64,000 nucleotides of DNA from Robertkochia aurantiaca (GTDB taxonomy: Bacteria; Bacteroidota; Bacteroidia; Flavobacteriales; Flavobacteriaceae), in contig NZ_JAINZS010000002.1 in the NCBI RefSeq assembly GCF_020166495.1, forward strand, positions 496,001 to 560,000, given 5' to 3'. Below are positions 54,058 through 62,770 of this stretch, one piece after another. Position numbers and translations under genes: made by a program. The notes below the pieces were generated by a model. That model did no database searches. It saw nothing but the letters and a program-made list of their open reading frames with translations, and was not told the DNA's origin. Position 1 is the stretch's first letter; each line of letters begins with the position of its first letter.

Positions 54058-54624
54058 TTAATAGCCGTAGGGATTGGTATAGGGCTCACCTTTCAAAATC
54101 TTCAGCATATCGCTCTCCAGTGACTCCAGAGGAAATTCCACCATACGATTCATCTCCTCTCCGTTCTCATAAAAGATAAATGTCGGCACATTGATGATGT
54201 TCAATCCCTCTTCCAGGTTTTCGGGCGTGGTCTTATTCCGGTCCATAGTGATCAGGCGTACGTGATCTTCAGGGAAGCCCGCCTCATCAAGAATCCTGAA
54301 AAAGTGAGGGACCTCACGCTGACTGTCTCCGCACCAGGTACCCATAAAAATAGTAATGGTCTTACCTTTTAATTGCTCACTGATCTCAGGAAGCAAATCT
54401 TTATCTACTTTATAAGATTCATAGCCGGGCCCGAACCAATTCTGGTAAGGCGCAGCCTCGATAGCCTTTCTGGGCTGCTCGCCTGTAAGCACCTCCTCTT
54501 CCTGGCTTTCTGTTGAAATCTTTTCGACTTGCAGTTCAGCGGTTTCTTCCGTTTTTTGTTTTTCGGGATTACCTCCGCAAGCAAACAGGGAGAGCCCCAG
54601 TAAGCCGGTAATAAAATATCTCAT
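54058..54624 (-). CDS. Thioredoxin-fold lipoprotein with WCGDS site
   Basis: A 188-residue lipoprotein (lipobox LFAC, Cys16). After an acidic linker comes a thioredoxin fold with GTWCGDSQREVPHF: Cys98 is present but the second active-site cysteine is serine (Ser101). The cis-proline loop VPTFIFY is conserved. Such CXXS proteins may act as monothiol isomerases. It starts 2 bases after the gpmI stop and is probably co-transcribed. Confidence 0.8.
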   Translation of the reverse strand: MRYFITGLLGLSLFACGGNPEKQKTEETAELQVEKISTESQEEEVLTGEQPRKAIEAAPYQNWFGPGYESYKVDKDLLPEISEQLKGKTITIFMGTWCGDSQREVPHFFRILDEAGFPEDHVRLITMDRNKTTPENLEEGLNIINVPTFIFYENGEEMNRMVEFPLESLESDMLKILKGEPYTNPYGY

Positions 54625-54626
54625 AC

Positions 54627-56147
54627 TTAATCAATTAGGGATTTTTGGGTCATAGCTTCAGGTTGATCGACACCTATAAGTCGTAAAACAGTCGGAGCGA
54701 TATCACCGAGTTTACCACTTTTAACATTTTTTAAATCCGGATCCACCAAAATGATGGGAACAGGATTGGTAGTGTGAGCCGTATTTGGAGAACCATCGGG
54801 GTTGATCATTGTATCACAATTTCCATGATCGGCGATAATGATCGAGGTATAACCGTGTTCCAAACCGGTGTTAACAACATCCCTGGCACACGCATCGACC
54901 GTCTCACAGGCCTTAACGGCCGCTTCCATTACACCTGTGTGTCCTACCATATCAGGGTTGGCAAAATTAAGACAGACGAAATCAACACTGCCTTTCTTCA
55001 ATTCAGGAATGATCATGTCTCTTACGTCATAAGCGCTCATTTCCGGTTTCAGGTCGTAAGTCGCCACTTTTGGTGACGGACACAATATGCGCTCTTCTCC
55101 TTCGAAAGGCTCTTCCCTTCCGCCATTAAAAAAGAAAGTTACGTGGGGGTATTTTTCTGTTTCCGCGATACGTATCTGAGTTTTCCCTGCCTTTGAAAGC
55201 ACCTCTCCCAGCGTATCTTTAATATTCTCTTTGTCATAGATCACATGAACACCCTTAAAGGTTTCATCGTAATTGGTCATGGTGACATAGTAGAGATCGA
55301 GACGATGCATATTGTACTCGTGAAAATCTTTTTGGGTCAGGGCCTGGGTTATCTGTCGTCCGCGATCGGTACGAAAATTAAAGCTGATCACCACATCACC
55401 TTCTTCAATTAGTGTAACAGGATGATTATCGGCATCATGAACCACAATTGGTTTGATAAATTCATCGGTCACCCCCTGATCATAACTTTCCTGTATTCCC
55501 TCAAGGGCATTTTTATAAGGAGCCCCTTCTCCGCGAACCATAAGATCATAGGCAAGTTTCACCCGCTCCCAGCGCTTGTCCCTATCCATGGCATAATACC
55601 TTCCAATAACAGAAGCAAGTCTCGAATTGGTTTTAGCGGCATGCTTTTGCACTTCCTCTATAAAACCTTTCCCGCTCTTCGGGTCAACATCCCTTCCATC
55701 TGTAAAGGCATGCACATATACCTTTTCAAGTCCGTAATCATTAGCTGCCGTCATCAGTCCTTTGAGATGCTCGATATGTGAATGCACCCCACCATCACTC
55801 ACCAGACCGATCAGATGAACTTTCTTGTCGTTGTTGCGGGCATATTCGAAGGCATCGGTGAGAACTGCCTCATCGGCTAAGGTATTTTCCTTTACCGCCA
55901 TATTGATCTTTGCCAGATCCTGGTACACCACCCTTCCGGCTCCCAGGTTCATGTGCCCTACTTCACTGTTCCCCATCTGCCCTTCAGGCAAACCAACATT
56001 TAAGCCGTCAGTCTGCAAGGTAGCATGCGGGTATTGATCATAGAGACCGTCGATAAAAGGGGTATCAGCATTCTCAATAGCCGAAACCTTCGGATCGGGA
56101 GACATCCCCCAACCATCAAGTATCATGAGTATTACTTTCTTATTCAT
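54627..56147 (-). CDS. gpmI: 2,3-bisphosphoglycerate-independent phosphoglycerate mutase
   Basis: GpmI interconverts 3- and 2-phosphoglycerate with two Mn ions. The product has 506 residues from the ATG at 56147 (MNKKVILMILDGWGMS). Key parts are GNSEVGHMNLGAGR with the phosphorylated serine near residue 62, RYYAMDRDKRWERV and the C-terminal metal site ADHGNCDTM. A -7 box TATCTTTG is at 56173-56166. Confidence 0.95.
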   Translation of the reverse strand: MNKKVILMILDGWGMSPDPKVSAIENADTPFIDGLYDQYPHATLQTDGLNVGLPEGQMGNSEVGHMNLGAGRVVYQDLAKINMAVKENTLADEAVLTDAFEYARNNDKKVHLIGLVSDGGVHSHIEHLKGLMTAANDYGLEKVYVHAFTDGRDVDPKSGKGFIEEVQKHAAKTNSRLASVIGRYYAMDRDKRWERVKLAYDLMVRGEGAPYKNALEGIQESYDQGVTDEFIKPIVVHDADNHPVTLIEEGDVVISFNFRTDRGRQITQALTQKDFHEYNMHRLDLYYVTMTNYDETFKGVHVIYDKENIKDTLGEVLSKAGKTQIRIAETEKYPHVTFFFNGGREEPFEGEERILCPSPKVATYDLKPEMSAYDVRDMIIPELKKGSVDFVCLNFANPDMVGHTGVMEAAVKACETVDACARDVVNTGLEHGYTSIIIADHGNCDTMINPDGSPNTAHTTNPVPIILVDPDLKNVKSGKLGDIAPTVLRLIGVDQPEAMTQKSLID

Positions 56148-56165
56148 AAATGCATTTATCTGATT

Positions 56166-56173
56166 CAAAGATA
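56166..56173 (-). promoter_or_regulatory. -7 box of gpmI
   Basis: TATCTTTG on the minus strand, ending 18 bases before the start codon at 56147. The -33 region has no clear TTG. Confidence 0.5.
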
Positions 56174-56296
56174 CCACTAATAACAGTAAATAGGAAGTCC
56201 TGCCGGAAGCTGAACCGTGTAATATTCAAGAGCCACTCCTGAGACACCTGAAGGTAACACACTCATTTCAAATATCTTAAAAAGAAGATGCTGACG

Positions 56297-56323
56297 TTAA
56301 ATTATAGTTAAACACGGTTAAAA
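56297..56323 (+). promoter_or_regulatory. Three phased GTTAAA direct repeats upstream of the ankyrin gene
   Basis: GTTAAA occurs at 56297, 56308 and 56318, with starts 11 and 10 bases apart, close to one helical turn each. The arrangement suits a protein binding on one face of the DNA. It lies 60 bases before the ATG of the ankyrin gene. Confidence 0.4.
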
Positions 56324-56382
56324 AGTGAAACAACTATCATTATGAGACGTCTTTTAAGTAGCAACCATACAATAACAAGCCC

Positions 56383-56766
56383 ATGAAAGCTTTAATATAT
56401 TTTGTAATGCTTTTGTTTTTGGCATCACCGCTTAGCTCGGCAGCCAACAACAAGCGTATTGACCCGGAAAAGAAAAAAACTGTGGTTCTGACACATGATG
56501 TATCACCGTTCTGTATCGCAATTGCCCAGGATGATTTCGATATGGTAGTACGACTGATCGATCTGGGTACTGATCTTAACGAAACCTCAAGAGGAATGAC
56601 TCCACTTATGTACGCGGCCAGATATGACAGGGCTGTAATTCTCGAACTTCTGATCGAAAACGGGGCAGACCTCTCTAAGAAAGATAAAAGAACTGGCTTA
56701 ACCGCCCGTGATTACGCCGAACAATTCAACGCCACAGAAGTACTAAAGGTCCTGAATTCGGTATAA
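56383..56766 (+). CDS. Secreted ankyrin repeat protein
   Basis: A 127-residue protein with a signal peptide (MKALIYFVMLLFLASPLSSA) and two to three ankyrin repeats (MTPLMYAARYDRAVILELLIENGADL is the clearest; described here by MTPLMYAARYDRA and LLIENGADL). Ankyrin repeats mediate protein contacts; the periplasmic partner is unknown. It is monocistronic, with its own terminator and a phased repeat upstream. Confidence 0.85.
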   Translation: MKALIYFVMLLFLASPLSSAANNKRIDPEKKKTVVLTHDVSPFCIAIAQDDFDMVVRLIDLGTDLNETSRGMTPLMYAARYDRAVILELLIENGADLSKKDKRTGLTARDYAEQFNATEVLKVLNSV

Positions 56767-56805
56767 ATGTCTTTTTCGAGACAGCAATTGATTTTGATTT
56801 AGCAG

Positions 56806-56838
56806 AAAAAATCCCGCCAGTTGGCGGGATTTTTTTTA
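56806..56838 (+). terminator. Terminator after the ankyrin gene
   Basis: AAAAAATCCCGCC (56806-56818) pairs with GGCGGGATTTTTT (56823-56835) around AGTT. The A/T runs make it usable on both strands, and it lies just beyond the stop of the small minus-strand gene. Confidence 0.9.
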
Positions 56839-56840
56839 GG

Positions 56841-57011
56841 TCACTGAAATGTGAATCCGGTAAACAGGCGATAAAAAAAGGCGTAAAACACCAAAATGAG
56901 ACAGGTAAAGCAAAACCAGCTCATAACCTTTAACAAATTGGCGATAAACCTGTTTTCAAACTCCGTAAAAGAATTCACATAGATCTCTTTTAGAAGTAAT
57001 AATGTAGTCAT
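56841..57011 (-). CDS. Small membrane protein (DUF6747-like)
   Basis: A 56-residue protein, MTTLLLLKEIYVNSFTEF at its start, one membrane helix in the second half (MSWFCFTCLILVFYAFFY) and a short tail ending GFTFQ. It resembles a small family found throughout flavobacteria that I recall as DUF6747; the name should be checked. The ORF begins at 57011 and ends right before the bidirectional terminator. The function is unknown. Confidence 0.7.
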   Translation of the reverse strand: MTTLLLLKEIYVNSFTEFENRFIANLLKVMSWFCFTCLILVFYAFFYRLFTGFTFQ

Positions 57012-57237
57012 AAAAATTATTTAAAACTATTACACAAAAGTTGTTATAGCTTTAAATAGATTATTACAAAGTAGACATAGGGACCAAAAAGACAGAACTG
57101 CCTTTCTAATGTTCTTAAAATTATGGTTTTACAGACAAAATGTAAAAAAATTCGACAAATAAACGATGAAATACATATTATTCAGTTAAGATAATACGCT
57201 CAAAATCACTAAGAAATTTAGCTGAAAATCAGAATGT

Positions 57238-58014
57238 TTAATATGAATTGCCATATTTTTCGATGGCTTCTCTGATCTTCTCAATGCGGTTGTCAGGATC
57301 GGGGTGGGTACTCTGGAATTCAGGTACGCGGTTAGGGCCGGCTGCCTCTTTCAGGATTTCCTGAACCCTGATCATTTCATTCGGATCATAGCCTGCTCTG
57401 AGCATGAAAATCACTCCGAGCTCATCGCTTTCCAGCTCGTCTTCACGACCGTATTTCATATTGATCAGATTGGCTATTACGGCGGTCATCTGGGTAGCCG
57501 CCGCACTTTCACTCCCAACTGCCACCCCACTGATTATACCCTGGGTAAGGCCTTGTTTCGAAATACGGTCGGCAGAATGCCTGCCCACCACATGGCCAAT
57601 CTCATGACCGATGACCCCGGCCAGCTGATCTTCCGTTTCCAGACGTGAGAATAAGCCGTAAGTAATGAAAACCTGCCCACCCGGTAATGCAAATGCATTA
57701 ATGGTTCGCGGGTCTGCGAGAAGATGAAAATCATATTGATAAGGCGTTTCCCTGGCCACACTGTTATCTACCAGCCTTTCACCTATGGCATCGACCAAAG
57801 CCTGAGCCTTGCTGTCAGGGTAAAGTCCGCCATACTCGGCGGCCATTTGCGGGGCGCTTTGCAGCCCCAGTGCGATCTCTTCATCGGGAGAAATGGTAAT
57901 ATTCTGCATCTTTCCGGTATAGGGGTTCTCTTCTGAAGACGAGCAATATTTGACCAGGGCGAACAGAATGATCACCGCTCCTATAAAAAATCTGATTCCT
58001 GACCTGCTTCTCAT
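57238..58014 (-). CDS. M48 family metallopeptidase
   Basis: The 258-residue protein has one N-terminal membrane helix (about 8-22) and a periplasmic peptidase domain. The zinc site is HEIGH (137-141), and the third ligand Glu lies in DELESDELG. INAFALPGGQVFITYGL is typical of the BepA/LoiP-like branch, which handles outer-membrane proteins. It is 258 residues, without the TPR part of BepA. Confidence 0.92.
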   Translation of the reverse strand: MRSRSGIRFFIGAVIILFALVKYCSSSEENPYTGKMQNITISPDEEIALGLQSAPQMAAEYGGLYPDSKAQALVDAIGERLVDNSVARETPYQYDFHLLADPRTINAFALPGGQVFITYGLFSRLETEDQLAGVIGHEIGHVVGRHSADRISKQGLTQGIISGVAVGSESAAATQMTAVIANLINMKYGREDELESDELGVIFMLRAGYDPNEMIRVQEILKEAAGPNRVPEFQSTHPDPDNRIEKIREAIEKYGNSY

Positions 58015-58058
58015 TTGACTTGGATTTAGAGATCAGGGGCATGTTTAAAATTACGAAT

Positions 58059-58793
58059 TTATCGCGGAAGGAGTTCTTTGTTTATATCTAAAATGTTTTG
58101 ATCCAGGTATTTAGACATAAATGCATCACTGAGATATTCACTGCCTAAAAGATTTTCTTCCTGCAGGGTCTCCTTCAGATCAAGTTGAAGATAAGCCTTC
58201 AGCATCTCAATGGAGATCGGTGCATACGAATAATGCCAGGGTTCATATTTGAAACCCTTTCTGCCGGGTTCGTCGGTATATACCCGAACAAACCCGTAGG
58301 CACCTGCGTGCGCATCCATCCACTTTTTCAATTTATGAAAAGGCCCTCCCCTTTCGAACTTTTCAGCTACGAGCACATCTCCTGAATATTCAGCACCCCC
58401 ATCGATAATATCTATATCGGTTCCCCAGTGATGCCTGGAGGTTCCGGGTATGGTCGAATATTCTATAATGCGCTCTATGGCCTCTTCCGGACTTGCGCCT
58501 TCGCCGGTAAATCGATTGTATTTGCGCTCCCAGATTCCCTTCTGCCTGGCAAAATCCCTGAACCCGGAAACCACCCTGATCTCAATTCCTTCTTTGGCAG
58601 CAGCCTCCTTCATCCAGATGAACGACTCATAGGCTTCCTTTCTAAGGCCGATCCCTTCGCCCTCATAGACCTTTCCGCTCTTGCCGATAAGCTCTGCTCT
58701 GGTATAATCAGCTTGTGCATGACTCCCGGAGACGAAAGCGATCAGACAAACAAGAAGAAGGCAGAATGAGATTCGTGGAATTGATAAATTCAT
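58059..58793 (-). CDS. D-alanyl-D-alanine carboxypeptidase, M15 (VanY-like)
   Basis: The product has 244 residues from the ATG at 58793 (MNLSIPRISFCLLLVCLIAF), a signal peptide. The M15 zinc site is formed by RHHWGTDIDI (His and Asp) and EPWHYSY (His); SGFRDFARQKGIW is the substrate motif. The family trims D-Ala from peptidoglycan stem peptides. It extends longer at the C-terminus (about 60 residues) than the minimal domain. Confidence 0.9.
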   Translation of the reverse strand: MNLSIPRISFCLLLVCLIAFVSGSHAQADYTRAELIGKSGKVYEGEGIGLRKEAYESFIWMKEAAAKEGIEIRVVSGFRDFARQKGIWERKYNRFTGEGASPEEAIERIIEYSTIPGTSRHHWGTDIDIIDGGAEYSGDVLVAEKFERGGPFHKLKKWMDAHAGAYGFVRVYTDEPGRKGFKYEPWHYSYAPISIEMLKAYLQLDLKETLQEENLLGSEYLSDAFMSKYLDQNILDINKELLPR

Positions 58794-58849
58794 AAGATCA
58801 GGTATTAGTGCTGAAGGCTCAAATATAAACAAAAGCAGCTTTTATGTTC

Positions 58850-59791
58850 CTATTCCAGATCTTTCTTCATCAGAAGGTGAGGTCCGTGAACGGGAATGTC
58901 GAAGATCTCTCCAACCGGTTCATATCCCAGTCGCCGGTAAAAAGGGATGGCTTTTTCGCGGGCATTCAACCAAAGCCCTGGAAGCTTTCTTTCCCTGAGC
59001 TCTTCCTCAGCCATATTGACCATTTCTCCTCCCAAACCTCGTTTCCTGAAACGTTCCAGGACTGCCATCCCCCTTAACTGATAAGGATAATCTGTCTGAA
59101 GAATCTCTTTTGGATTTCTGATCATACTAAGCACCCCAGTAAGGGTGTTCCTGAAATACATACCAATATGGAAGGTGTCAGGATGGTTGTCTTCATCGAA
59201 AAAGGCAGACTCATATGGCAATCCCTTTCTCAGCACCGAATGCCTCACGGTACGTGCTTCCTCTGCGGTGATAAAATCACAGTTGTAATACGGGTTCTTC
59301 CTGACGTAGAGCAAAGCCTCCATACCGTCGTATTCGATTGGTTTAAGAAATACCATTCCCAGTTTTTCGAGTACCCGAACCGATGCCTGATTATCTTTAT
59401 GAACGTGAGCGTGAATCTCCGGTAAACCCAACTCAGCAAAACCATAATTTATCGAAGACCGCGCCGCTTCTGTCGCATAGCCTTCTCCCCAGTATTTACG
59501 GTAAAACCTGAACCCTACCTCGGTAAGCCGCTTATCAGGATGATATTTGAGACCACACCATCCCAGAAAAGCATCGTCTTCCTTTCGAATGACTGCCCAC
59601 CGGCCATAATTGAACCGTTCATACTGATCATAGTTCTTAACAAACTCGAAAGCTTCTTCTTTACTTTTAAAAGGAGGATCTCCGGTATATCTCAATACCA
59701 GGGGGTCACTGTTCATGTCGTAAAAATGATGTGCATCTTCGGTTGTGAATTCCCGTAAAAGCAATCGGGAAGTTTCGGCTATCTTATTCAT
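58850..59791 (-). CDS. Double GNAT acetyltransferase
   Basis: A 313-residue protein with two different GNAT domains. The first (about 1-165) is RimJ/RimL-like: TSRLLLREFTTEDAHHFY, YWGEGYATEAARS, NQASVRVLEKLGM. The second (about 170-313) resembles the ElaA/general GNAT type: QLRGMAVLERFRKRGLGGEM and PFYRRLGYEPVGEIFD. Each keeps its acetyl-CoA loop. The two are usually encoded separately; here they form one chain. Substrates unknown. Confidence 0.85.
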   Translation of the reverse strand: MNKIAETSRLLLREFTTEDAHHFYDMNSDPLVLRYTGDPPFKSKEEAFEFVKNYDQYERFNYGRWAVIRKEDDAFLGWCGLKYHPDKRLTEVGFRFYRKYWGEGYATEAARSSINYGFAELGLPEIHAHVHKDNQASVRVLEKLGMVFLKPIEYDGMEALLYVRKNPYYNCDFITAEEARTVRHSVLRKGLPYESAFFDEDNHPDTFHIGMYFRNTLTGVLSMIRNPKEILQTDYPYQLRGMAVLERFRKRGLGGEMVNMAEEELRERKLPGLWLNAREKAIPFYRRLGYEPVGEIFDIPVHGPHLLMKKDLE

Positions 59792-60080
59792 TAATGATGT
59801 CTTATAATAATAATGGCAGGCTTTTCGCTACAAGCTTCAACCGGCAGGCAGGTATTACAAATAATTTCAAGACCGGTTTTGCAGAGCATCACAGGGAGAA
59901 TTGACCAGGCAGTTTCGAAAACTCCTGCCGCCTTCTTTGTGAGGCTCAATTTAAAAGTACGCATAATTACGCAAATGCCGGCAGTATGAAATCCCGCTTC
60001 CTATAAGAGCTTAAGATCAAGTATGTTAATGAAAACACACAAAAGATTCCCGATATGACCCGGTAAATTCTTCTGATTTA
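59792..60080. other. Region without a clear gene before tRNA-Gly
   Basis: About 290 bases between the GNAT gene start and the tRNA promoter. I see no convincing gene, repeat or hairpin. One 58-codon open frame (59813-59989) is discussed among the rejected items. Confidence 0.6.
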
Positions 60081-60081
60081 T

Positions 60082-60113
60082 TTGGAAAGAATCTTTCATA
60101 TTATTTATATTTG
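60082..60113 (+). promoter_or_regulatory. Promoter of tRNA-Gly
   Basis: TTG (60082-60084), a 21-base spacer and TATATTTG (60106-60113) match the Bacteroidota consensus. The -7 box ends 12 bases before the mature tRNA. Confidence 0.8.
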
Positions 60114-60125
60114 CGCCCACGATAA

Positions 60126-60198
60126 GCGGGAGTAGCTCAGTTGGTAGAGCGTCAGCCTTCCAAGCTGAATGTCGCGAGTTCGAACCTCGTCTCCCGCT
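60126..60198 (+). tRNA. tRNA-Gly (anticodon TCC)
   Basis: A 73-base cloverleaf with acceptor arms GCGGGAG and CTCCCGC. The D-loop is AGCTCAGTTGGTAGAGC, the anticodon TCC is at 60159-60161, the T-arm has GTTCGAA, and the discriminator is T. CCA is not encoded. A promoter and a terminator frame it as a single-gene unit. Confidence 0.95.
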
Positions 60199-60201
60199 CT
60201 G

Positions 60202-60230
60202 AAAGCCCATCCTTTAGGTTGGGCTTTTTC
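60202..60230 (+). terminator. Terminator after tRNA-Gly
   Basis: AAAGCCCA (60202-60209) pairs with TGGGCTTT (60220-60227), with a further CC/GG inside, followed by T-rich sequence. Confidence 0.8.
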
Positions 60231-60243
60231 ATTTCTCTGCTTC

Positions 60244-60272
60244 TTGGTTTTCAATGAGATTCTGTAAGTTTG
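60244..60272 (+). promoter_or_regulatory. Promoter of rluF
   Basis: TTG (60244-60246), an 18-base spacer and TAAGTTTG (60265-60272) match the -33/-7 consensus. The start codon lies 21 bases downstream. Confidence 0.7.
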
Positions 60273-60293
60273 AGAAGCAATTTTCTGGCAATC

Positions 60294-61013
60294 ATGGAAA
60301 AGCGTATCAATAAATACCTGAGTGAGATCGGCTATTGCTCCAGAAGGGCAGCCGACAAACTGATCGAACAGGGCCGGGTCACCGTCAATGGTAAGGTCCC
60401 GGAAATGGGCACCAAAATATCTGAAAACGACCGTGTAGCCGTTGACGGGAAACCTGTTGGTGAACCCGATGAAGAAAGGATCTACCTGGCCTTTAACAAG
60501 CCTGTTGGCATTGTATGCACGACCGACACCCGGGTTGAAAAGAACAACATTATCGATTTCATCAATTACCCTGTACGCATTTTCCCCATAGGCAGACTGG
60601 ATAAACCCAGTGAAGGTCTTATACTTCTTACCAATGATGGTGATATCGTCAATAAGATATTAAGGGCACGCAATCATCACGAGAAGGAGTATATAGTTCG
60701 GGTCAATAAACCTATCACGCCTGATTTCCTCCATCGCATGAGAAACGGAATTCCTATTTTAGGTACGGTCACCCGAAAATGCGAGGTGGAACAAACCGGC
60801 AAAAATGAATTCAGAATCATACTCACCCAGGGACTGAACCGACAGATCAGAAGAATGTGCGAATACCTGGGTTACCGGGTCACCAGACTGAAGAGAATTC
60901 GCATCATGAATATCTCCCTCGATATACCTACAGGAAAATATCGCCCCCTGACAGAAAGAGAGTTCAGCGAACTTCAGGAACTTATTAAAGATTCTTCAAA
61001 GACCCACGAGTAA
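60294..61013 (+). CDS. rluF: 23S rRNA pseudouridine synthase RluF/RluB family
   Basis: The product has 239 residues from the ATG at 60294 (MEKRINKYLSEIGYCSRRAA). An S4 domain (about 1-50) precedes the RsuA-type catalytic domain with GRLDKPSEGLILLTND (catalytic Asp in GRLD) and GLNRQIRRMCEYLGY, which favours RluF (U2604). The earlier TTG is part of the -7 box and not a start. It is convergent with pepE. Confidence 0.9.
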   Translation: MEKRINKYLSEIGYCSRRAADKLIEQGRVTVNGKVPEMGTKISENDRVAVDGKPVGEPDEERIYLAFNKPVGIVCTTDTRVEKNNIIDFINYPVRIFPIGRLDKPSEGLILLTNDGDIVNKILRARNHHEKEYIVRVNKPITPDFLHRMRNGIPILGTVTRKCEVEQTGKNEFRIILTQGLNRQIRRMCEYLGYRVTRLKRIRIMNISLDIPTGKYRPLTEREFSELQELIKDSSKTHE

Positions 61014-61020
61014 AACTCAC

Positions 61021-61725
61021 TCAGAGTTCCAGATGACTTCCGGCCTCCAGTTCATAGGGCTGCCGGTCTTTCAAAAATATTCTTGCAGAAAGAGTTCCTC
61101 CAAGTGTGATATCATCATCATTTACCTCCAGCCAGCTTCCTTCCCTTAAACCTACCACGGGGATATCGTTCAGCACCTGAAATTCCCCGATTCGTGTTTC
61201 CCTGGTTTCTCCCATATGTTTACTGCCCGGCTCAGGGTCAAGGTAATGCGGATTGATGTTAAAAGGAACCGCTCCGAGGGTTTTAAAACTCGGCGGATAG
61301 ATCACAGGCATGTCATTGGTGGTTTGCATGGTCAGACCGGTGATATTCGATCCTGCACTGCTGCCCAGATAGGGCACTCCTGTAAATATAGCCTCCCGCA
61401 GTACCTGCATGATGCGATAGCGGTATAAATCATGCACCAATAAAAAAGTATTACCGCCCCCGGTGAATATGGCCTCTGCCTGAAGGATCGCCTGAGACCT
61501 GTCTTCAAATTCGTGTATGCCCTTCACCTCAATTCCCAGGGTATTAAAATAAACCGAAGCCCGGGCCGTATAATCATCCCAGCTAATCCCTCCCGGTCGG
61601 GCGTATGGGATAAAAATCAATTGCTTTACTCCCGACAGAAAGGTTTGCAGCCGGGGTTTTAAATATTCCAGGTACTCACCCCCAAATACGGTAGAGGTGC
61701 TGGCGATGATCATGTTGCGTTTCAT
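61021..61725 (-). CDS. pepE: Dipeptidase E (peptidase S51)
   Basis: The 234-residue cytoplasmic peptidase cleaves Asp-X dipeptides. The nucleophile serine lies in LGSSAGSNI. Other family marks are FTGGGNTFLLVHDLY, NDMPVIYPPSF and PHYLDPEPGSKHMGETR (catalytic histidine region), and GLREGSWLEV. Length is typical. No partner genes are adjacent. Confidence 0.93.
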   Translation of the reverse strand: MKRNMIIASTSTVFGGEYLEYLKPRLQTFLSGVKQLIFIPYARPGGISWDDYTARASVYFNTLGIEVKGIHEFEDRSQAILQAEAIFTGGGNTFLLVHDLYRYRIMQVLREAIFTGVPYLGSSAGSNITGLTMQTTNDMPVIYPPSFKTLGAVPFNINPHYLDPEPGSKHMGETRETRIGEFQVLNDIPVVGLREGSWLEVNDDDITLGGTLSARIFLKDRQPYELEAGSHLEL

Positions 61726-61853
61726 AATTTACAGTAAATACATTTGTATGGGTAATGAACAGGAATCACTGGAAAAATCCAATGCTTTTTTGTAAATTTA
61801 GTAACTCCATCAGGTACTGGCAAGCCTAAGCCATCTGATGAAAAAAAACAGCT

Positions 61854-62603
61854 ATGAACAGACACCTCATCACATTATTATTATTCTTTACACCGCTCCT
61901 GGCATTTTCTCAGGAAACGGAAAGAGTGCTCCTCAGGGGTACGGTTTTATATCAGAACAGTCCCGTTCAGGGTGAAAATGTAATCAATGCCACCACCGAA
62001 AGAGCCACCATCACCAACCAAAACGGAGAATTTGAGATCTGGGTGAGTCCGGGTGATGTTCTGGCATTCACCGCTTTGAACTACCAGTTCAAGACCTTGT
62101 TGATCACCCCTGAGATTTTAACCAATGCACGAGTAGTGGTCGAGGTCGATGAGAAAATTACCGAGTTGGATGAAATTGTAGTGAGTCCGTCGAATCGTGA
62201 AAAATTCCTCGAGCTTAAGGAGGAAGAATTCAAAGAGACCGCTTACGAGATCGACCCCTCCACTCCGGTCGAAAATGTTGCCCTTCCCCTGCAGGACAGA
62301 GGAATGAAATACGGCCTTAACTTCGTGAATATATTTAAGGCACTGTTCCAAAGCGCTCCTAATACCGATGGTGATCCCGCCAATAATCTCATGCCAAGCG
62401 ATGTGCTGAGGCAGGTTTATGACGACCGCTTCTTTGTGGTCGATCTGGATATCCCTCAGGATCGCATTTCTGAATTTCTCTTTTATATCGATGATCGCTT
62501 TCCCAGCAGGCAACTGCTAAAAAAAGATCAGGAATTTCAACTCATCGACTTCCTGGTGGAAGAGAGCAAGAATTTCAACGAACTTATCAAAGACCAGAAA
62601 TAA
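61854..62603 (+). CDS. Secreted protein with carboxypeptidase-regulatory-like domain
   Basis: A 249-residue protein with a signal peptide (MNRHLITLLLFFTPLLAFSQ) and a regulatory-like beta domain (about 27-110; LLRGTVLYQNSPVQGENVIN, ELDEIVVSP). The C-terminal half is charged and helical with no motif I know. It is the first of a three-gene group with DUF6702 and an M1 peptidase, an order I recall from other flavobacteria. Confidence 0.75.
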   Translation: MNRHLITLLLFFTPLLAFSQETERVLLRGTVLYQNSPVQGENVINATTERATITNQNGEFEIWVSPGDVLAFTALNYQFKTLLITPEILTNARVVVEVDEKITELDEIVVSPSNREKFLELKEEEFKETAYEIDPSTPVENVALPLQDRGMKYGLNFVNIFKALFQSAPNTDGDPANNLMPSDVLRQVYDDRFFVVDLDIPQDRISEFLFYIDDRFPSRQLLKKDQEFQLIDFLVEESKNFNELIKDQK

Positions 62604-62770
62604 TCTCATTCTGTAACCGGCTCCCCGATCTACAGCCGTTAATTCTGTATTAACATTGAGTCTTAAAAAAACCTGATCGCTATATTTGGCATCTCATGAC
62701 CCGCGTTGCCGGAAAAGTCTTTTTTTGACATTCGCGGAGATTGGCAGATTTTTTGCTAAACCTATTGATG

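Noticed and set aside
59813-59989. 58-codon open frame on the plus strand upstream of tRNA-Gly
   Set aside because: It starts with ATG and is uninterrupted, but has no recognisable family, no promoter box and unremarkable composition; at this length chance is likely.
60001-60210. 69-codon frame antisense to tRNA-Gly
   Set aside because: It runs across the tRNA on the opposite strand and has no independent support.
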